Assembly: GCA_004015825.1 (NCBI GenBank)
Contig: SAYS01000009.1
Coordinates: 98,977 to 162,976 of the forward strand
From: Halovenus amylolytica
Lineage (GTDB): Archaea; Halobacteriota; Halobacteria; Halobacteriales; Haloarculaceae
Length of the DNA: 64,000 bases
Direction of reading: 5' to 3'
Numbering within the stretch: position 1 is the first letter of the stretch; each line of letters starts with the position of its first letter. Of the stretch, positions 38,032 through 47,167 are shown in pieces. The notes beneath the pieces are model-generated. The model searched no databases and was not told the origin of the DNA. It saw only the letters and a list, made by a program, of their open reading frames with translations. Position numbers and translations under genes: made by a program.

Positions 38032-38116
38032 TCGCGTATCGTCGGGTTACTCTCGCCCTGCTACGGACTCGGGGCCGGAGCCCCTACACGATTCTACTCA
38101 GTACTCCTGTGCCGGT

Positions 38117-38126
38117 GTATTTAAAC
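38117..38126 (-). promoter_or_regulatory. TATA box of the tRNA-Ser / uS13 operon
   Basis: GTTTAAATAC on the minus strand, a near-consensus haloarchaeal TATA, with the start expected about 20-25 bp later and a pre-tRNA leader of about 65 nt. The 38032-38291 gap also serves as upstream region of the M42 peptidase on the other strand. Confidence 0.6.
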
Positions 38127-38291
38127 ACAACGAAGTGGCTCGGTGACCGTGTGGGTCGGTCACAGCTGTCGATTGGATAATTCCGATTCCAGTCTGCCGA
38201 TCCGGAACCGTCCAGTGTTCGCCTATACGCAGAATATCAACATTTGGTAACCAAGCGGTAAATTCACCACGGCCCCGGCCAAATGGCCTGT

Positions 38292-39353
38292 ATGAACCAG
38301 AGTCAGCGAGAGTTTCTCGACGCACTACTCGAAACAGCCAGTCCCTCCGGGTTCGAATCCCCCAGCCAGCGGGTCTGGGTCGAGTACGTCTCCGAGTACG
38401 CCGACGAGATCCGGACTGACGACTACGGCAACGCCGTCGCAGTACTCGACGGGAACGACACCTCCGTCGCGCTCGCGGGCCACAGCGACGAGATCGGCTT
38501 CATCGTCCGGGAGATCGAAGACGACGGCTACATCCGGATCGCCCGGATCGGCGGCTCTGACCGGACCGTCTCTCAGGGCCAGCACGTCCACATCCACACA
38601 GACGACGGCCCTGTTTCCGGTGTCATCGGGCAGACAGCGATCCACCTCCGCGATCCCGAAGACGAGTCGGTGCAGGATATCGACGAACAGCACGTCGACA
38701 TCGGCGTCGAGGACGGCGACGAGGTCGCGAAACTCGTCGAGCGCGGTGATCCGATCACCTTCCAGCAGACCGTCTCGGAACTGGAAGGCGACCGGATCGC
38801 TGCCCGCGGTCTCGACAATCGCGTCGGGATCTGGGCAGCGGCGGAGGGCTTTCGTCGGGCCGCAGAGCACGACCCGGACGCGACCGTCTACGCGGTGAGT
38901 ACTGTCCAGGAAGAGGTCGGGTTGCAGGGTGCGAAGATGGTCGGCTTCGATCTCGATCCGGACGTGGCAATCGCGACAGACGTGACCCACGCGACCGACG
39001 AACCGGGGACCCCCGGCAACAAACGGACTGGTGTCGAACTCGGTGAGGGGCCCGCCGTCACGCGCGGGAGCGCGAGTCATCCAAACGTAGTCGCGGCTGT
39101 CCGGGACGTCGCGGCGGAGCAGGCGATCGACATCCAGCTCGAAGCCACCGGGATCAGGACCGGAACCGACGCCGATGCCTTTTACACCTCACGAAGCGGG
39201 ATTCCGTCGCTGAACCTCGGGATTCCGAACCGCTACATGCACACGCCAGTCGAGATGCTCGATCTGGCCGACCTCGACGCTACCGCTGAACTGCTCGGTC
39301 AGTTCGCTGCCCGGGCCGGCGATTACGAGTACGCCGTCGATATCGGTCGATAA
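38292..39353 (+). CDS. M42-family aminopeptidase
   Basis: 353 residues from ATG 38292. M42 metal ligands in order: His in ALAGHSDEIGF, Asp in ARGLDNRVGIWAA, the EE pair in VQEEVGLQGAKM, Asp in AIATDVTHATD and His in MHTPVEMLDL. The family forms tetrahedral dodecamers that trim peptides in the cytosol. A start nine bases earlier adds three residues with no RBS benefit. Confidence 0.9.
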   Translation: MNQSQREFLDALLETASPSGFESPSQRVWVEYVSEYADEIRTDDYGNAVAVLDGNDTSVALAGHSDEIGFIVREIEDDGYIRIARIGGSDRTVSQGQHVHIHTDDGPVSGVIGQTAIHLRDPEDESVQDIDEQHVDIGVEDGDEVAKLVERGDPITFQQTVSELEGDRIAARGLDNRVGIWAAAEGFRRAAEHDPDATVYAVSTVQEEVGLQGAKMVGFDLDPDVAIATDVTHATDEPGTPGNKRTGVELGEGPAVTRGSASHPNVVAAVRDVAAEQAIDIQLEATGIRTGTDADAFYTSRSGIPSLNLGIPNRYMHTPVEMLDLADLDATAELLGQFAARAGDYEYAVDIGR

Positions 39354-39371
39354 TGCGGGACTACGTCGCCC

Positions 39372-39686
39372 TCAGCCGATAAGCCCGGACTGGAATTTAC
39401 ACTCCTTTTTGATCAGGTCCGCACCGAGTGCTGCTGCGAGCGCTGCAGGCCAGAAGACGCCGACACCGAGTGTAAAGCTCAGCTCCGTTGCGATGACGCC
39501 GGTAATCCCAAGATACAGTGTGTACCGCGCGAGTGCCGCCAGGAGAATACCCAGTACGATCGGGATAATCATCGCGCGGTAGGGGTTCGAAAAGCGCAAC
39601 GACTGGTTGATCAGACTCCGAATGCCCCAGATCTGCTGTGCTTCCAGCAACAGATCTCTGCCCTTGTATGGCTCACTTTCTGTCAT
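39372..39686 (-). CDS. Small membrane protein, unknown
   Basis: 104 residues with two or three hydrophobic helices (about 38-55, 60-75 and 78-92) after an amphipathic N-terminus (LLEAQQIWGIRSLINQSLRF). No recognised family. Convergent with the M42 gene with 18 bp between stops. Likely real because wobble GC is high and the start is clean. Confidence 0.55.
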   Translation of the reverse strand: MTESEPYKGRDLLLEAQQIWGIRSLINQSLRFSNPYRAMIIPIVLGILLAALARYTLYLGITGVIATELSFTLGVGVFWPAALAAALGADLIKKECKFQSGLIG

Positions 39687-39998
39687 GCCATTCTCTCTCC
39701 GTCCTGGATCCAGTGGTGACCGTCCGGGTTCCCAGCGGTTCCAAACTTGGTTGACCTGTCGGTACTCGTCCCAACACGTACAGCCTTCCAGCGACCGGTC
39801 TCTCGCTCCCTTCCACGGGTATACGTGTTTCTCTCATCGACAGCCCCGTAGGAAACTAGTAGGGACTCGTATTCAAACTGATAGCGTTCACCCGAATAAT
39901 CACATACTCTCGTTGTCGCGAAAACGGCCCCGATCGATCAGTAGTTCGCCAGCACCAATTCGACAACCGTTTTAGGCCGGACACGCTTTTTCGATGCA
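39687..39998. other. 312-bp intergenic region
   Basis: No gene seen. It separates the small membrane protein (minus) from the DHH-family gene (plus) and should hold both promoters; GTTTTAGGC about 30 bp before the 39999 ATG is a possible TATA element with leaderless spacing. Nothing else stands out. Confidence 0.5.
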
Positions 39999-42083
39999 AT
40001 GGGATCATGTATTATCTGCGGTTCATCTACTGATGGCCGCGTATGTGAACTTCACGAGGAAGACGTTGTCTTCGAGTTCCGAGGAAACCAGCCCGATCAA
40101 CTGTCGCCGCGACGCTACTACCGGGGGACAGTCGACGGCTACGCCGAGTTCGGTATTTTTGTCGATATCGGCGACAGCGTTACTGGGCTCTTGCACAAAA
40201 GCGAACTCGACCAGCGTCTCGACAGTATCGATCTCGAACCGGGCGATACGGTGTACGTCCAGGTCCAGAACGTCCGCGACAACGGCAACGTGGATCTGGG
40301 CTGGTCGATCCGGCAGGATCGCTCCCACTTCCGAGGCGCGCTCGTCGACGATCCGAGCGCCGACGAGGAACTCCTCCTCAACGAAGCAGAGGACCAGTCA
40401 GCCGAATCGAGTCCGAAGCCAACAGCCGACGACGTTTCGAAAACAGAACGCAGCAGCTCCAGCGAGTCCGAGACAGCGGACGACCAGTCGGACGACGAAT
40501 CTGCCGAACCGTCGTCGGAGTCGGAAGAACCGGAGCCGACCGACGACACCAGCGGTCCCGAGTTCGAGTCGGTGACGATCGACCGACTTGAGGACTACGT
40601 CGGCAAGCGCGTTCGGCTCGAAGGTGAGATCGAGACCGCCCGACAGACGAGCGGTCCGACGGTGTTCAAGCTGCGAGACGAGACCGCATCTGTCGAATGT
40701 GCGGCCTTCGAGGAGGCCGGTGTCCGGGCCTACCCGGAGGTCGGCGAGGGTGATGTGGTCCGGATCGAGGGGGAAGTCGAGCGCCGGCGCAACGAACTGC
40801 AGGTCGAAACCGAAGCGCTAGTTCTGCTCGAAGACGACGAACGCGAGGAAGTCACCGAACGGATGCACGAGGCGATGATCCAGCGTGCCCGACCCGGTGA
40901 GTTCGAGTCCCTGACCGAGGATCCGGCCGTCGAGTCGGTCGAGGAGCCGATCCGTGACGCCGCGACCGCGATCCGTCGCGCCGTCATCGAGGGTCGTCCG
41001 GTCGTCGTCCGCCACGCAGCAACCGCCGACGGCTACGTCGCAAGCGCTGCAATCGAGCGCGCGACGCTCCCACTCGTGCGTGAGGAACACGGCTCTGCGG
41101 ACTCGGAGTACCACTACTTCGACCGCCGACCGCTCGACGGCTCGGTGTACGACATGGACGACGCGACGAAGGACGTGACGACAATGTTGCAAAACCGTGA
41201 TCGACACGGCGAGACGCTCCCGCTTTTCGTCTTCGTCGCGGCCGGTGGCACCGCCGAATCGATCGACGGCTTCGATCTGCTCGACACCTACGACGCCCGC
41301 CGTGTCGTCATCGACGAGCGAGCCATCGAGACGGGTGTGGCTGACGCGATCGACGTCCTCGTCAGCCCGACAGTCGAAGGCGAGTTCGAGACGACGGCTA
41401 CCGTGCTCGGCGCGAACGTCGCAGCACAGGTCAACGCCGACGTTCGTGACGATCTGCGCCACCTGCCGGCGATCAGCTTCTGGGAGGACACTCCCGAGCA
41501 GTACGTCGAGCTCGCCACGGAGGCCGGCTACGAGCCCGACGATACCACGAACCTCCGTGAAGCGGTCGCGCTCAAGGCCTTCTACCAGTCCTACGAGGAC
41601 AAACGCGAACTCATCTCGGATCTGCTCTTTGCCGACGAGGCAGACGATCCTGTCGGGCTCGCCGGACACGTCGCAGAGCAGTACCGGACCCGGATGGATT
41701 CGGAGATCGAAACTGCAGAGGCGAATCTGGAGGAGTTCGATGCAGGTGGTGAGACGATCCTCGTGCTGGATACCCAGGCCTACACGCACAAATACGAGTT
41801 CCCGCCAACGCCGCTGCTGCTCGAGGAACTCTACCGCCGACACCGGGAGGATGGCGTTGCGCTCGTCGGGATCGGCGAGGACGAAGCGTACATCCGGAGT
41901 GATACGGACGTCGACGTCCGATCTGTCGCCGAGGCTGCCCGCGAACACGCACCAGGGGCTGCACTGGACGTCCGTGGCGCTCGCGAGGGACGCGTCGAAT
42001 TCCTCGTCGGGGAGCGCGACAACGCCCGTGAGGCGCTGCTCGAAGCGCTCGGAGCCGAACTCTCCTCCGTCGCTGCGGCCTGA
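39999..42083 (+). CDS. DHH-family protein with zinc finger, S1 and OB domains; catalytic motifs degenerate
   Basis: 694 residues. Order: zinc finger CIICGSSTDGRVCELH (4-19), S1 RNA-binding domain (40-105), acidic low-complexity linker (115-190), OB fold (195-285), then a DHH/DHHA1 module (about 320-690). In active RecJ-like enzymes the first motif is DxD and a later motif is DHH; here they read HAATADGYVA (339-348) and VVIDER (436-441), so metal ligands are missing. The protein probably binds nucleic acid without nuclease activity or acts through partners, as Cdc45/GAN-type paralogues do. Confidence 0.85.
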   Translation: MGSCIICGSSTDGRVCELHEEDVVFEFRGNQPDQLSPRRYYRGTVDGYAEFGIFVDIGDSVTGLLHKSELDQRLDSIDLEPGDTVYVQVQNVRDNGNVDLGWSIRQDRSHFRGALVDDPSADEELLLNEAEDQSAESSPKPTADDVSKTERSSSSESETADDQSDDESAEPSSESEEPEPTDDTSGPEFESVTIDRLEDYVGKRVRLEGEIETARQTSGPTVFKLRDETASVECAAFEEAGVRAYPEVGEGDVVRIEGEVERRRNELQVETEALVLLEDDEREEVTERMHEAMIQRARPGEFESLTEDPAVESVEEPIRDAATAIRRAVIEGRPVVVRHAATADGYVASAAIERATLPLVREEHGSADSEYHYFDRRPLDGSVYDMDDATKDVTTMLQNRDRHGETLPLFVFVAAGGTAESIDGFDLLDTYDARRVVIDERAIETGVADAIDVLVSPTVEGEFETTATVLGANVAAQVNADVRDDLRHLPAISFWEDTPEQYVELATEAGYEPDDTTNLREAVALKAFYQSYEDKRELISDLLFADEADDPVGLAGHVAEQYRTRMDSEIETAEANLEEFDAGGETILVLDTQAYTHKYEFPPTPLLLEELYRRHREDGVALVGIGEDEAYIRSDTDVDVRSVAEAAREHAPGAALDVRGAREGRVEFLVGERDNAREALLEALGAELSSVAAA

Positions 42084-42156
42084 TTTTTGACGATTCGGTA
42101 CCGTCTTTCGAGGTGCGACCAGCGGAATTATACCACTCCAGGCCAGTCGCATCTGT

Positions 42157-42900
42157 ATGGACGTCCAGTTACTCGAAGCGACGGAGGACCCCGAACGGCT
42201 CATCTGCCAGGCCGCGCGCAACGATTACATGGAGGAGTTTGTCGGCGAGACATCCTTCGAGGAGATTATGGAGGAAGTCGGCGGCGACTCGCTCGAAGAC
42301 CGTCAGGAGACACTCATCCACCACCTACTCGATCACGGTCACTTCGGTCCGTTCGAGCATCCCCACGCGACCTTTGCTGTCAAGGGGATCAGCCGTTCCT
42401 GTATGGCACAGATCACTCGTCACCGGCACGTCTCCTTCGATGTTCAGTCGATGCGGTACGTCTCCTTCGACGATGTCGATCCGGCAGACGTCCGCGAGGG
42501 GGAGATGGTCGTCGTTCCGCCATCTGTCGACGATCCCGACTGGGTCGGGCGGAATCAGGACACCGGCCCTGTCGACGACGAGACAGCAAAGCGCCGCGAG
42601 GAACTGTTCCGCGAGACGATCGAGAACGCATTCGACTCCTATCAGGAACTGCTCGAAATGGGGCTCCCGCCGGAAGACGCGCGCTACGTCCTTCCGATCG
42701 GAACGAAAGTGAACATGGTGATGTCGATGAACGCCAGAATGCTGATGCACGTCGCCGATATGCGCGCTGCGGCCGACGCCCAGTGGGAGATCCGCCAGAT
42801 GACCGAGGCTATCCTCGATCTGGCTGCCGAGTGGTGTCCGATCACCTTCGAACAGTACGAAGCGGAGATGAAAAACCGGAAAAACCGGCTCGCCCCCTGA
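42157..42900 (+). CDS. thyX: Flavin-dependent thymidylate synthase
   Basis: 247 residues. The ThyX signature RHRx7S is at 88-98 (RHRHVSFDVQS); GHFGPFEHPHATFAVKGISR and LPIGTKVNMVMSMNARMLMH are conserved. It makes dTMP from dUMP using FAD, NADPH and methylene-folate, replacing ThyA. A dUTPase-like gene lies about 19 kb upstream, not linked. Probably monocistronic. Confidence 0.96.
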   Translation: MDVQLLEATEDPERLICQAARNDYMEEFVGETSFEEIMEEVGGDSLEDRQETLIHHLLDHGHFGPFEHPHATFAVKGISRSCMAQITRHRHVSFDVQSMRYVSFDDVDPADVREGEMVVVPPSVDDPDWVGRNQDTGPVDDETAKRREELFRETIENAFDSYQELLEMGLPPEDARYVLPIGTKVNMVMSMNARMLMHVADMRAAADAQWEIRQMTEAILDLAAEWCPITFEQYEAEMKNRKNRLAP

Positions 42901-42905
42901 CTCTC

Positions 42906-43151
42906 TCAGTCGTCTGCGACCGCGTGACCGGACTGCCGCCCGGCCGAGGATTCGACGCGAACTGACTCGCTCTCACGAAGTCCTCTGGTCGAATCACTGA
43001 ACGATGCAAAGCCATCTGCTACCTCGGTCATCGTCCCGGAAAGCTCGTCCGTGAGCGTGCTCATCTCTTCGAAAGAGTCCCTGAGCTTCTGTGCTGCGCT
43101 CGCGATATCTACGTCGTCGGCTTCGGTGTCGGTTGTGTTGCGTTCTACCAT
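42906..43151 (-). CDS. Small acidic helical protein, unknown
   Basis: 81 residues. SAAQKLRDSFEEMSTLTDELSGTM-like helix (about 18-45) with coiled-coil spacing, then a Ser/Arg-rich tail. No recognised family. Ends 5 bp after thyX's stop in convergent orientation. Upstream, 43192-43237, holds palindromic repeats that may regulate it or the divergent 43400 gene. Confidence 0.5.
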   Translation of the reverse strand: MVERNTTDTEADDVDIASAAQKLRDSFEEMSTLTDELSGTMTEVADGFASFSDSTRGLRESESVRVESSAGRQSGHAVADD

Positions 43152-43191
43152 TATACAATATACAAAGCACGCTTCGTGTCTGTATCTAACA

Positions 43192-43237
43192 CCTAACTAG
43201 TTGGTATCTATCTAGTATGACTAACCTAACTGATTAG
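43192..43237. promoter_or_regulatory. Pair of palindromic repeats between divergent genes
   Basis: AACTAGTT (43195-43202) is a perfect palindrome within CCTAACTAGTTGG, and CCTAA-CTGA-TTAGG (43224-43237) is a perfect inverted repeat sharing CCTAACT. The two copies lie 32 bp apart, about three helical turns, in the gap between the 81-residue gene and the membrane wHTH gene. A dimeric regulator site is inferred, possibly for the wHTH protein itself. Confidence 0.4.
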
Positions 43238-43399
43238 GAACGCTCACAGAAATAGATCGTCGTGGTCTGGAACAGCTGTTCGCATTGGGTGATAGTCGGT
43301 CGACCGCTGGTGCCGTGTCGGGACGAAGAGTACCGAACAGTTGAACGAGCTAGTAGCAGGCGCAGTGTTTTTATTCCACCCTCTGGTGACCTATGATAG

Positions 43400-44551
43400 A
43401 TGCATCGCGGGTTGGCTGTGGGACTGGCTGTTATTGCTGTCGTAACGCTAGTTACAGGACTTGTTCTCGCCGATCCAGCGGGCGGGGTCGCTCAATCAGA
43501 TCCGGCCCCGGCGTTTGCACAACTCGATGAGGTCGACCGGACTGTCTTCGAAATAACGGTGTTCGAGTCGGGTGACGCGCGCTGGCGTGTCGCGATCAAG
43601 GAAGATATTTCGAGTGTCGATACCGAGCGAATCGAGCAGTTCGAAACATTCGCCGATCGGTTCGTCTCCGAGGAAACCGACACCTTCGAGAATTTCCAGC
43701 TTCGTGCGGATCGACTCACCAGCAGTGGGGCGAACGTGACTGGTCGCGAGATGGTCGCAACAGGGTTCCAGCGGGACGCCTACTACGACGACGCCAACCA
43801 GAATGGGGTCGTCGAGATGTCCTTCCGCTGGGAAGAGTTCGCCCAGGTCAGGAACGACCGTGTCGTCGTCTCGGACGTCTTCGACGGCGGGTTCGGGATT
43901 CTTGACCAGCAGCGCCTTCGTATCCGAACTGGCGAGAATCTCCAGTTTGCCACTGTCGAACCCGACCCGGACAGCCTCGAGAGGACGGACAACTTGAGTG
44001 GCAGTAGATGGATCAGATGGGACGGCCCCGTGGAGTTTGCTACTGGTGAACCGAATGTCACACTGATGCCTGCCAGGTCGGAGCTGTCCACTGGACAGGA
44101 CGAGACACCTGTGACAGATGGGGAATCCACACAGGAATCGACCACGATGCTTCCGATTTTTCTCGCACTACTGGTGCTCGTTGGTCTGGGGGGCGGCACG
44201 ATCTGGTACGTTTCGAATCGGAACCAGCCGGCTGGTACGACCCCAGCGACAACATCGGCGGACAAGAGTACTACGACTCCAGTCGCTGAGGAGATGTCTG
44301 TTCCGGAAGAGGAGTTGCTCTCGGACGAGGACCGTGTGCTAAAACTCCTCGAAGAAAATGGTGGGCGGATGCGACAGGTCAGCATCGTCGAGCAAACCGA
44401 GTGGTCGAAATCCAAAGTCAGTATGCTCCTCTCTGATATGGAAGACGAAGGTGTAATCAGTAAGCTTCGTGTTGGCCGTGAGAACATTATCAGTCTCTCG
44501 GGCGAGGAACCGGACGCTGCAGGCTCACCGTTCGATGATGAGGGAGAGTGA
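43400..44551 (+). CDS. Membrane-anchored winged-helix regulator with extracytoplasmic domain
   Basis: 383 residues. Signal-type segment at 7-26, an exported beta-rich domain (35-235) with repeated FEITVFESGDARWRVAIKED-type strands, a TM helix near 251-272, then a cytoplasmic winged helix (about 310-370, VLKLLEENGGRMRQVSIVEQ). This is the haloarchaeal DUF7345/DUF7343-type layout, an outside sensor joined to a DNA-binding tail. A TATA-like TTTTTATT (43368-43375) sits 25-32 bp before the ATG, so the transcript is leaderless. Confidence 0.8.
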   Translation: MHRGLAVGLAVIAVVTLVTGLVLADPAGGVAQSDPAPAFAQLDEVDRTVFEITVFESGDARWRVAIKEDISSVDTERIEQFETFADRFVSEETDTFENFQLRADRLTSSGANVTGREMVATGFQRDAYYDDANQNGVVEMSFRWEEFAQVRNDRVVVSDVFDGGFGILDQQRLRIRTGENLQFATVEPDPDSLERTDNLSGSRWIRWDGPVEFATGEPNVTLMPARSELSTGQDETPVTDGESTQESTTMLPIFLALLVLVGLGGGTIWYVSNRNQPAGTTPATTSADKSTTTPVAEEMSVPEEELLSDEDRVLKLLEENGGRMRQVSIVEQTEWSKSKVSMLLSDMEDEGVISKLRVGRENIISLSGEEPDAAGSPFDDEGE

Positions 44552-44613
44552 CACCCAATGCGGGGGTAAAACGCAATGATTAAAACTACACCAGCGCAAC
44601 GTTTCGTTGTCGC

Positions 44614-44688
44614 GCTCCGATGGTGTAGTCCGGCCAATCATATTGCCCTCTCACGGCAATGACTTGGGTTCAAATCCCAATCGGAGCA
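44614..44688 (+). tRNA. tRNA-Glu, anticodon CTC
   Basis: 75 nt. Acceptor GCTCCGA/TCGGAGC, discriminator A, anticodon loop CTCTCAC with CTC, T loop TTCAAAT. No intron. It marks the core/accessory boundary: two integrase genes follow within 2.5 kb, so its 3' end is a likely attachment site. I did not find a second copy of its 3' end in the window. Confidence 0.96.
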
Positions 44689-44933
44689 TCCTAATCCGGC
44701 TTCCTTCTTGCGGTTCTGGTTTGTGAATAACAGGTGACTTCACTCAATGCTCAGACCAATGCGATTCGAAGGATTCACACACAACCGCGCAGTCTTGCGA
44801 TTTCCCGTTTTGCCCCACCTATTGGACTCGCAGGACAGACCTGCCAATCGACTGCTGTCTGGCGATTCTAAAATTTGCCCACCGTATACAAGCTCACAGG
44901 ACTGGTATCAAATCGCCATAGGGAGGTCGGACG

Positions 44934-46037
44934 ATGATTGACCTCGATGACTATCCAGTTGTCACCGAGAACTCGGAGTCGTTCTTAAATCATCGACAGT
45001 TACTCGATTATCGCTCCGAACGCGAAGAGTGCCTCCAGTGGCTGTTGACCTACGGGAAAGAGCCAGACAAAGCAGAGGGATACGCCAAAGGGACGGTCAA
45101 ACCACGCTCGTATCGAATGGATCGATTCTACCGATTCGTCTGGAAGTTGGAGAGTGGATATACGGTAAATCTCACTCACGACCATGCCGACGAGTGGATG
45201 GATCATCTCGCCCGTCGTGACGTGAGCGCGACACACAAGCGGAACTGCCAGAAATCGACGAAGATGCTCTACAAGTGGCTCCAACATGAGCGGGGACGCG
45301 GCGAATGGGAGCCGGACATCACGTTTGCGGCCGATAGTAGCACACAGCCGAGAGATTACCTCACCAGAGAAGAGCGCGGGGCGATCCGCGATGCAGCACT
45401 TGAGTACGGATCGATACCCTCCTACAACAATCTCTCACCCCCCGAACGGGACCGCTGGAAGCGGTATCTCGCACAGCGCTTCGAGAAACCCAAATCAGAC
45501 GTGTCACCCGACGATTGGGAGCGTGCCAACGGCTGGAAAATCCCATCGCTCGTCTGGACGAGTCTTGATGCGGGACTTCGACCGGTTGAGGTCAAACGGT
45601 CAGATGTCTCGTGGCTTGATCTGGACAATAGTGTGCTGCGAATTCCGAAGGATGACAGTGCAAAAAATAGAGACAATTGGGTTGTCGGCCTTCGTGATCG
45701 AACTGCAGCAATGCTTTCGCGGTGGCTGCGGGAACGCCGTGCATATCCGGCGTACGACGACACGGATGCAATCTGGCTTACCCGGCAGCGGAATGTCTAC
45801 GATGTCTCATCGCTCCGGTATCTGCTGCGTCGGCTCTGTGAGATTGCCGGAATCAATACAGAACACCGGCAGATGAGCTGGTATGCCATTCGACACTCAG
45901 TCGGGACCTACATGACCCGCGAAGAAGACCTCGCAGCAGCACAGGCACAGCTGCGTCACAAGAGCCCTGAGACGACAATGAAGTATGACCAGACACCCGT
46001 TGAAGACCGACAAGACGCGCTGGACCGTATGGGGTGA
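44934..46037 (+). CDS. Tyrosine recombinase/integrase
   Basis: 367 residues. SAM-like N-terminal domain (about 20-115), then the catalytic domain with Arg216 in DAGLRPVEV, the box YAIRHSVGTYM (Arg320, His321), His342 in QLRHKSPETT and Tyr351 as nucleophile. The first His of HxxR is Tyr317. A GGGAGGT ribosome-binding site is 6 bp before the ATG. It starts 245 bp after tRNA-Glu and points away from it, the usual layout for a tRNA-targeted element. Confidence 0.92.
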   Translation: MIDLDDYPVVTENSESFLNHRQLLDYRSEREECLQWLLTYGKEPDKAEGYAKGTVKPRSYRMDRFYRFVWKLESGYTVNLTHDHADEWMDHLARRDVSATHKRNCQKSTKMLYKWLQHERGRGEWEPDITFAADSSTQPRDYLTREERGAIRDAALEYGSIPSYNNLSPPERDRWKRYLAQRFEKPKSDVSPDDWERANGWKIPSLVWTSLDAGLRPVEVKRSDVSWLDLDNSVLRIPKDDSAKNRDNWVVGLRDRTAAMLSRWLRERRAYPAYDDTDAIWLTRQRNVYDVSSLRYLLRRLCEIAGINTEHRQMSWYAIRHSVGTYMTREEDLAAAQAQLRHKSPETTMKYDQTPVEDRQDALDRMG

Positions 46038-46051
46038 CTTACCACCCAAAA

Positions 46052-47167
46052 TCACATTATCTCTGCAGCTTCTTTCTTGAGTTCCGGCAGTGGGTGGACG
46101 TACTTACTTGCGGATGTTTTGCTTTTTTGTCGGAGCTGCTCGGCGACAATCTCCAAATCTTTGTACTCCTCATATACGTAGGTGCCAACGCTGTGCCGAA
46201 ATGAGTACCAGACAAGGTTTCTGCCGCGGGAACTAATTTCAGCTTCCTCCAAGAGATTATCAAGGAGATCATTCAGGCTCCCGGAATTATACGGATTCCC
46301 CTCTCGATTGAGCCAAATTTCGTCTCGACCATCGTATTTGCTCCGGAGCTCACGTTGGTCGAGCCATTTCTCAAGTGCAAAGGCTGCTTCGTCGGACAGC
46401 GTCGGATTCCACGACGCATCATTCTTCGGTGCTTCACCGTTCGGAATGTGGATCGTCTGTGTCTCCGGTTCATACCACCCCTCCTCCATCCTCCCGATAA
46501 TATCCGGTCGCCACCCCTGACCTCTGGTCGAGCGGATTAAGGATGGAATCTTCCAACACTTGTTGATCCGGTCCCAATCGGCAGGTCGGACTTCGTCTTT
46601 TGGCTTCCCGAGCTTTTGTGCGATATCAGCTTTCTTTTCGTCACGTTTCCTCGGAGTTAAGTTGTTATAACTCGGAATTGTTTTATATTCGAGTGATGCT
46701 TCCCATATCTGCCTGAGTTCCTTCTTGTGGAACGGATCTGGCTGATTTTGTGGTTCACCGTCGGAAAATATGTATTCAGGTTCCCAATCAATACTCTGGA
46801 ATTTGAACCAGTTTCGCAGGACGTCGTTGAATTTACGCTTCGATCCCTCAGCGAATCGTTCCCCGTCTATCTTCCGAAACGAGTCGGTTTCTAGGGCATT
46901 ATTCACGGTATCTCCCTGCTCCGAAGTGAATTCTATCGTCGGTTCTTCATTGTTCCAAATCCACTTCATCATCCGATGAAATCGGAAAACCCGTTCATTG
47001 ACTGAGTCTTCAGCATAGCCGATATCTCTTATCGGCTCTTTTCCTTCTGTTGTCAAATAATCAGCAAATCTGGCTAACTTCTCAGAGTACATTTCTCGCT
47101 GACGGTCGTTCAAATCGGCCAACTGGTCTTCAGAGATGACAGAGCCGTCCCCCTCGCTACTGCTCAT
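46052..47167 (-). CDS. Tyrosine recombinase/integrase, second copy, divergent
   Basis: 371 residues, clearly related to the 44934 integrase: both share IPSYNNL(S/T)P, KPK..V.P.DW, WKIPSL and FRHSVGTY-type boxes. Catalytic Arg220, Arg324-His325 and Tyr356 are present, but the LRHKS histidine is Gln346 (LRQKS). GGAGGTGG (47175-47182 on the minus strand) is a good RBS. The TATA element is at 47251-47260. It converges with the first integrase (14-bp gap). Confidence 0.9.
   Translation of the reverse strand: MSSSEGDGSVISEDQLADLNDRQREMYSEKLARFADYLTTEGKEPIRDIGYAEDSVNERVFRFHRMMKWIWNNEEPTIEFTSEQGDTVNNALETDSFRKIDGERFAEGSKRKFNDVLRNWFKFQSIDWEPEYIFSDGEPQNQPDPFHKKELRQIWEASLEYKTIPSYNNLTPRKRDEKKADIAQKLGKPKDEVRPADWDRINKCWKIPSLIRSTRGQGWRPDIIGRMEEGWYEPETQTIHIPNGEAPKNDASWNPTLSDEAAFALEKWLDQRELRSKYDGRDEIWLNREGNPYNSGSLNDLLDNLLEEAEISSRGRNLVWYSFRHSVGTYVYEEYKDLEIVAEQLRQKSKTSASKYVHPLPELKKEAAEIM

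Noticed and set aside
40818..42221. 467-residue open frame on the minus strand
   Set aside because: Antisense to the DHH-family gene, which has clear domains.
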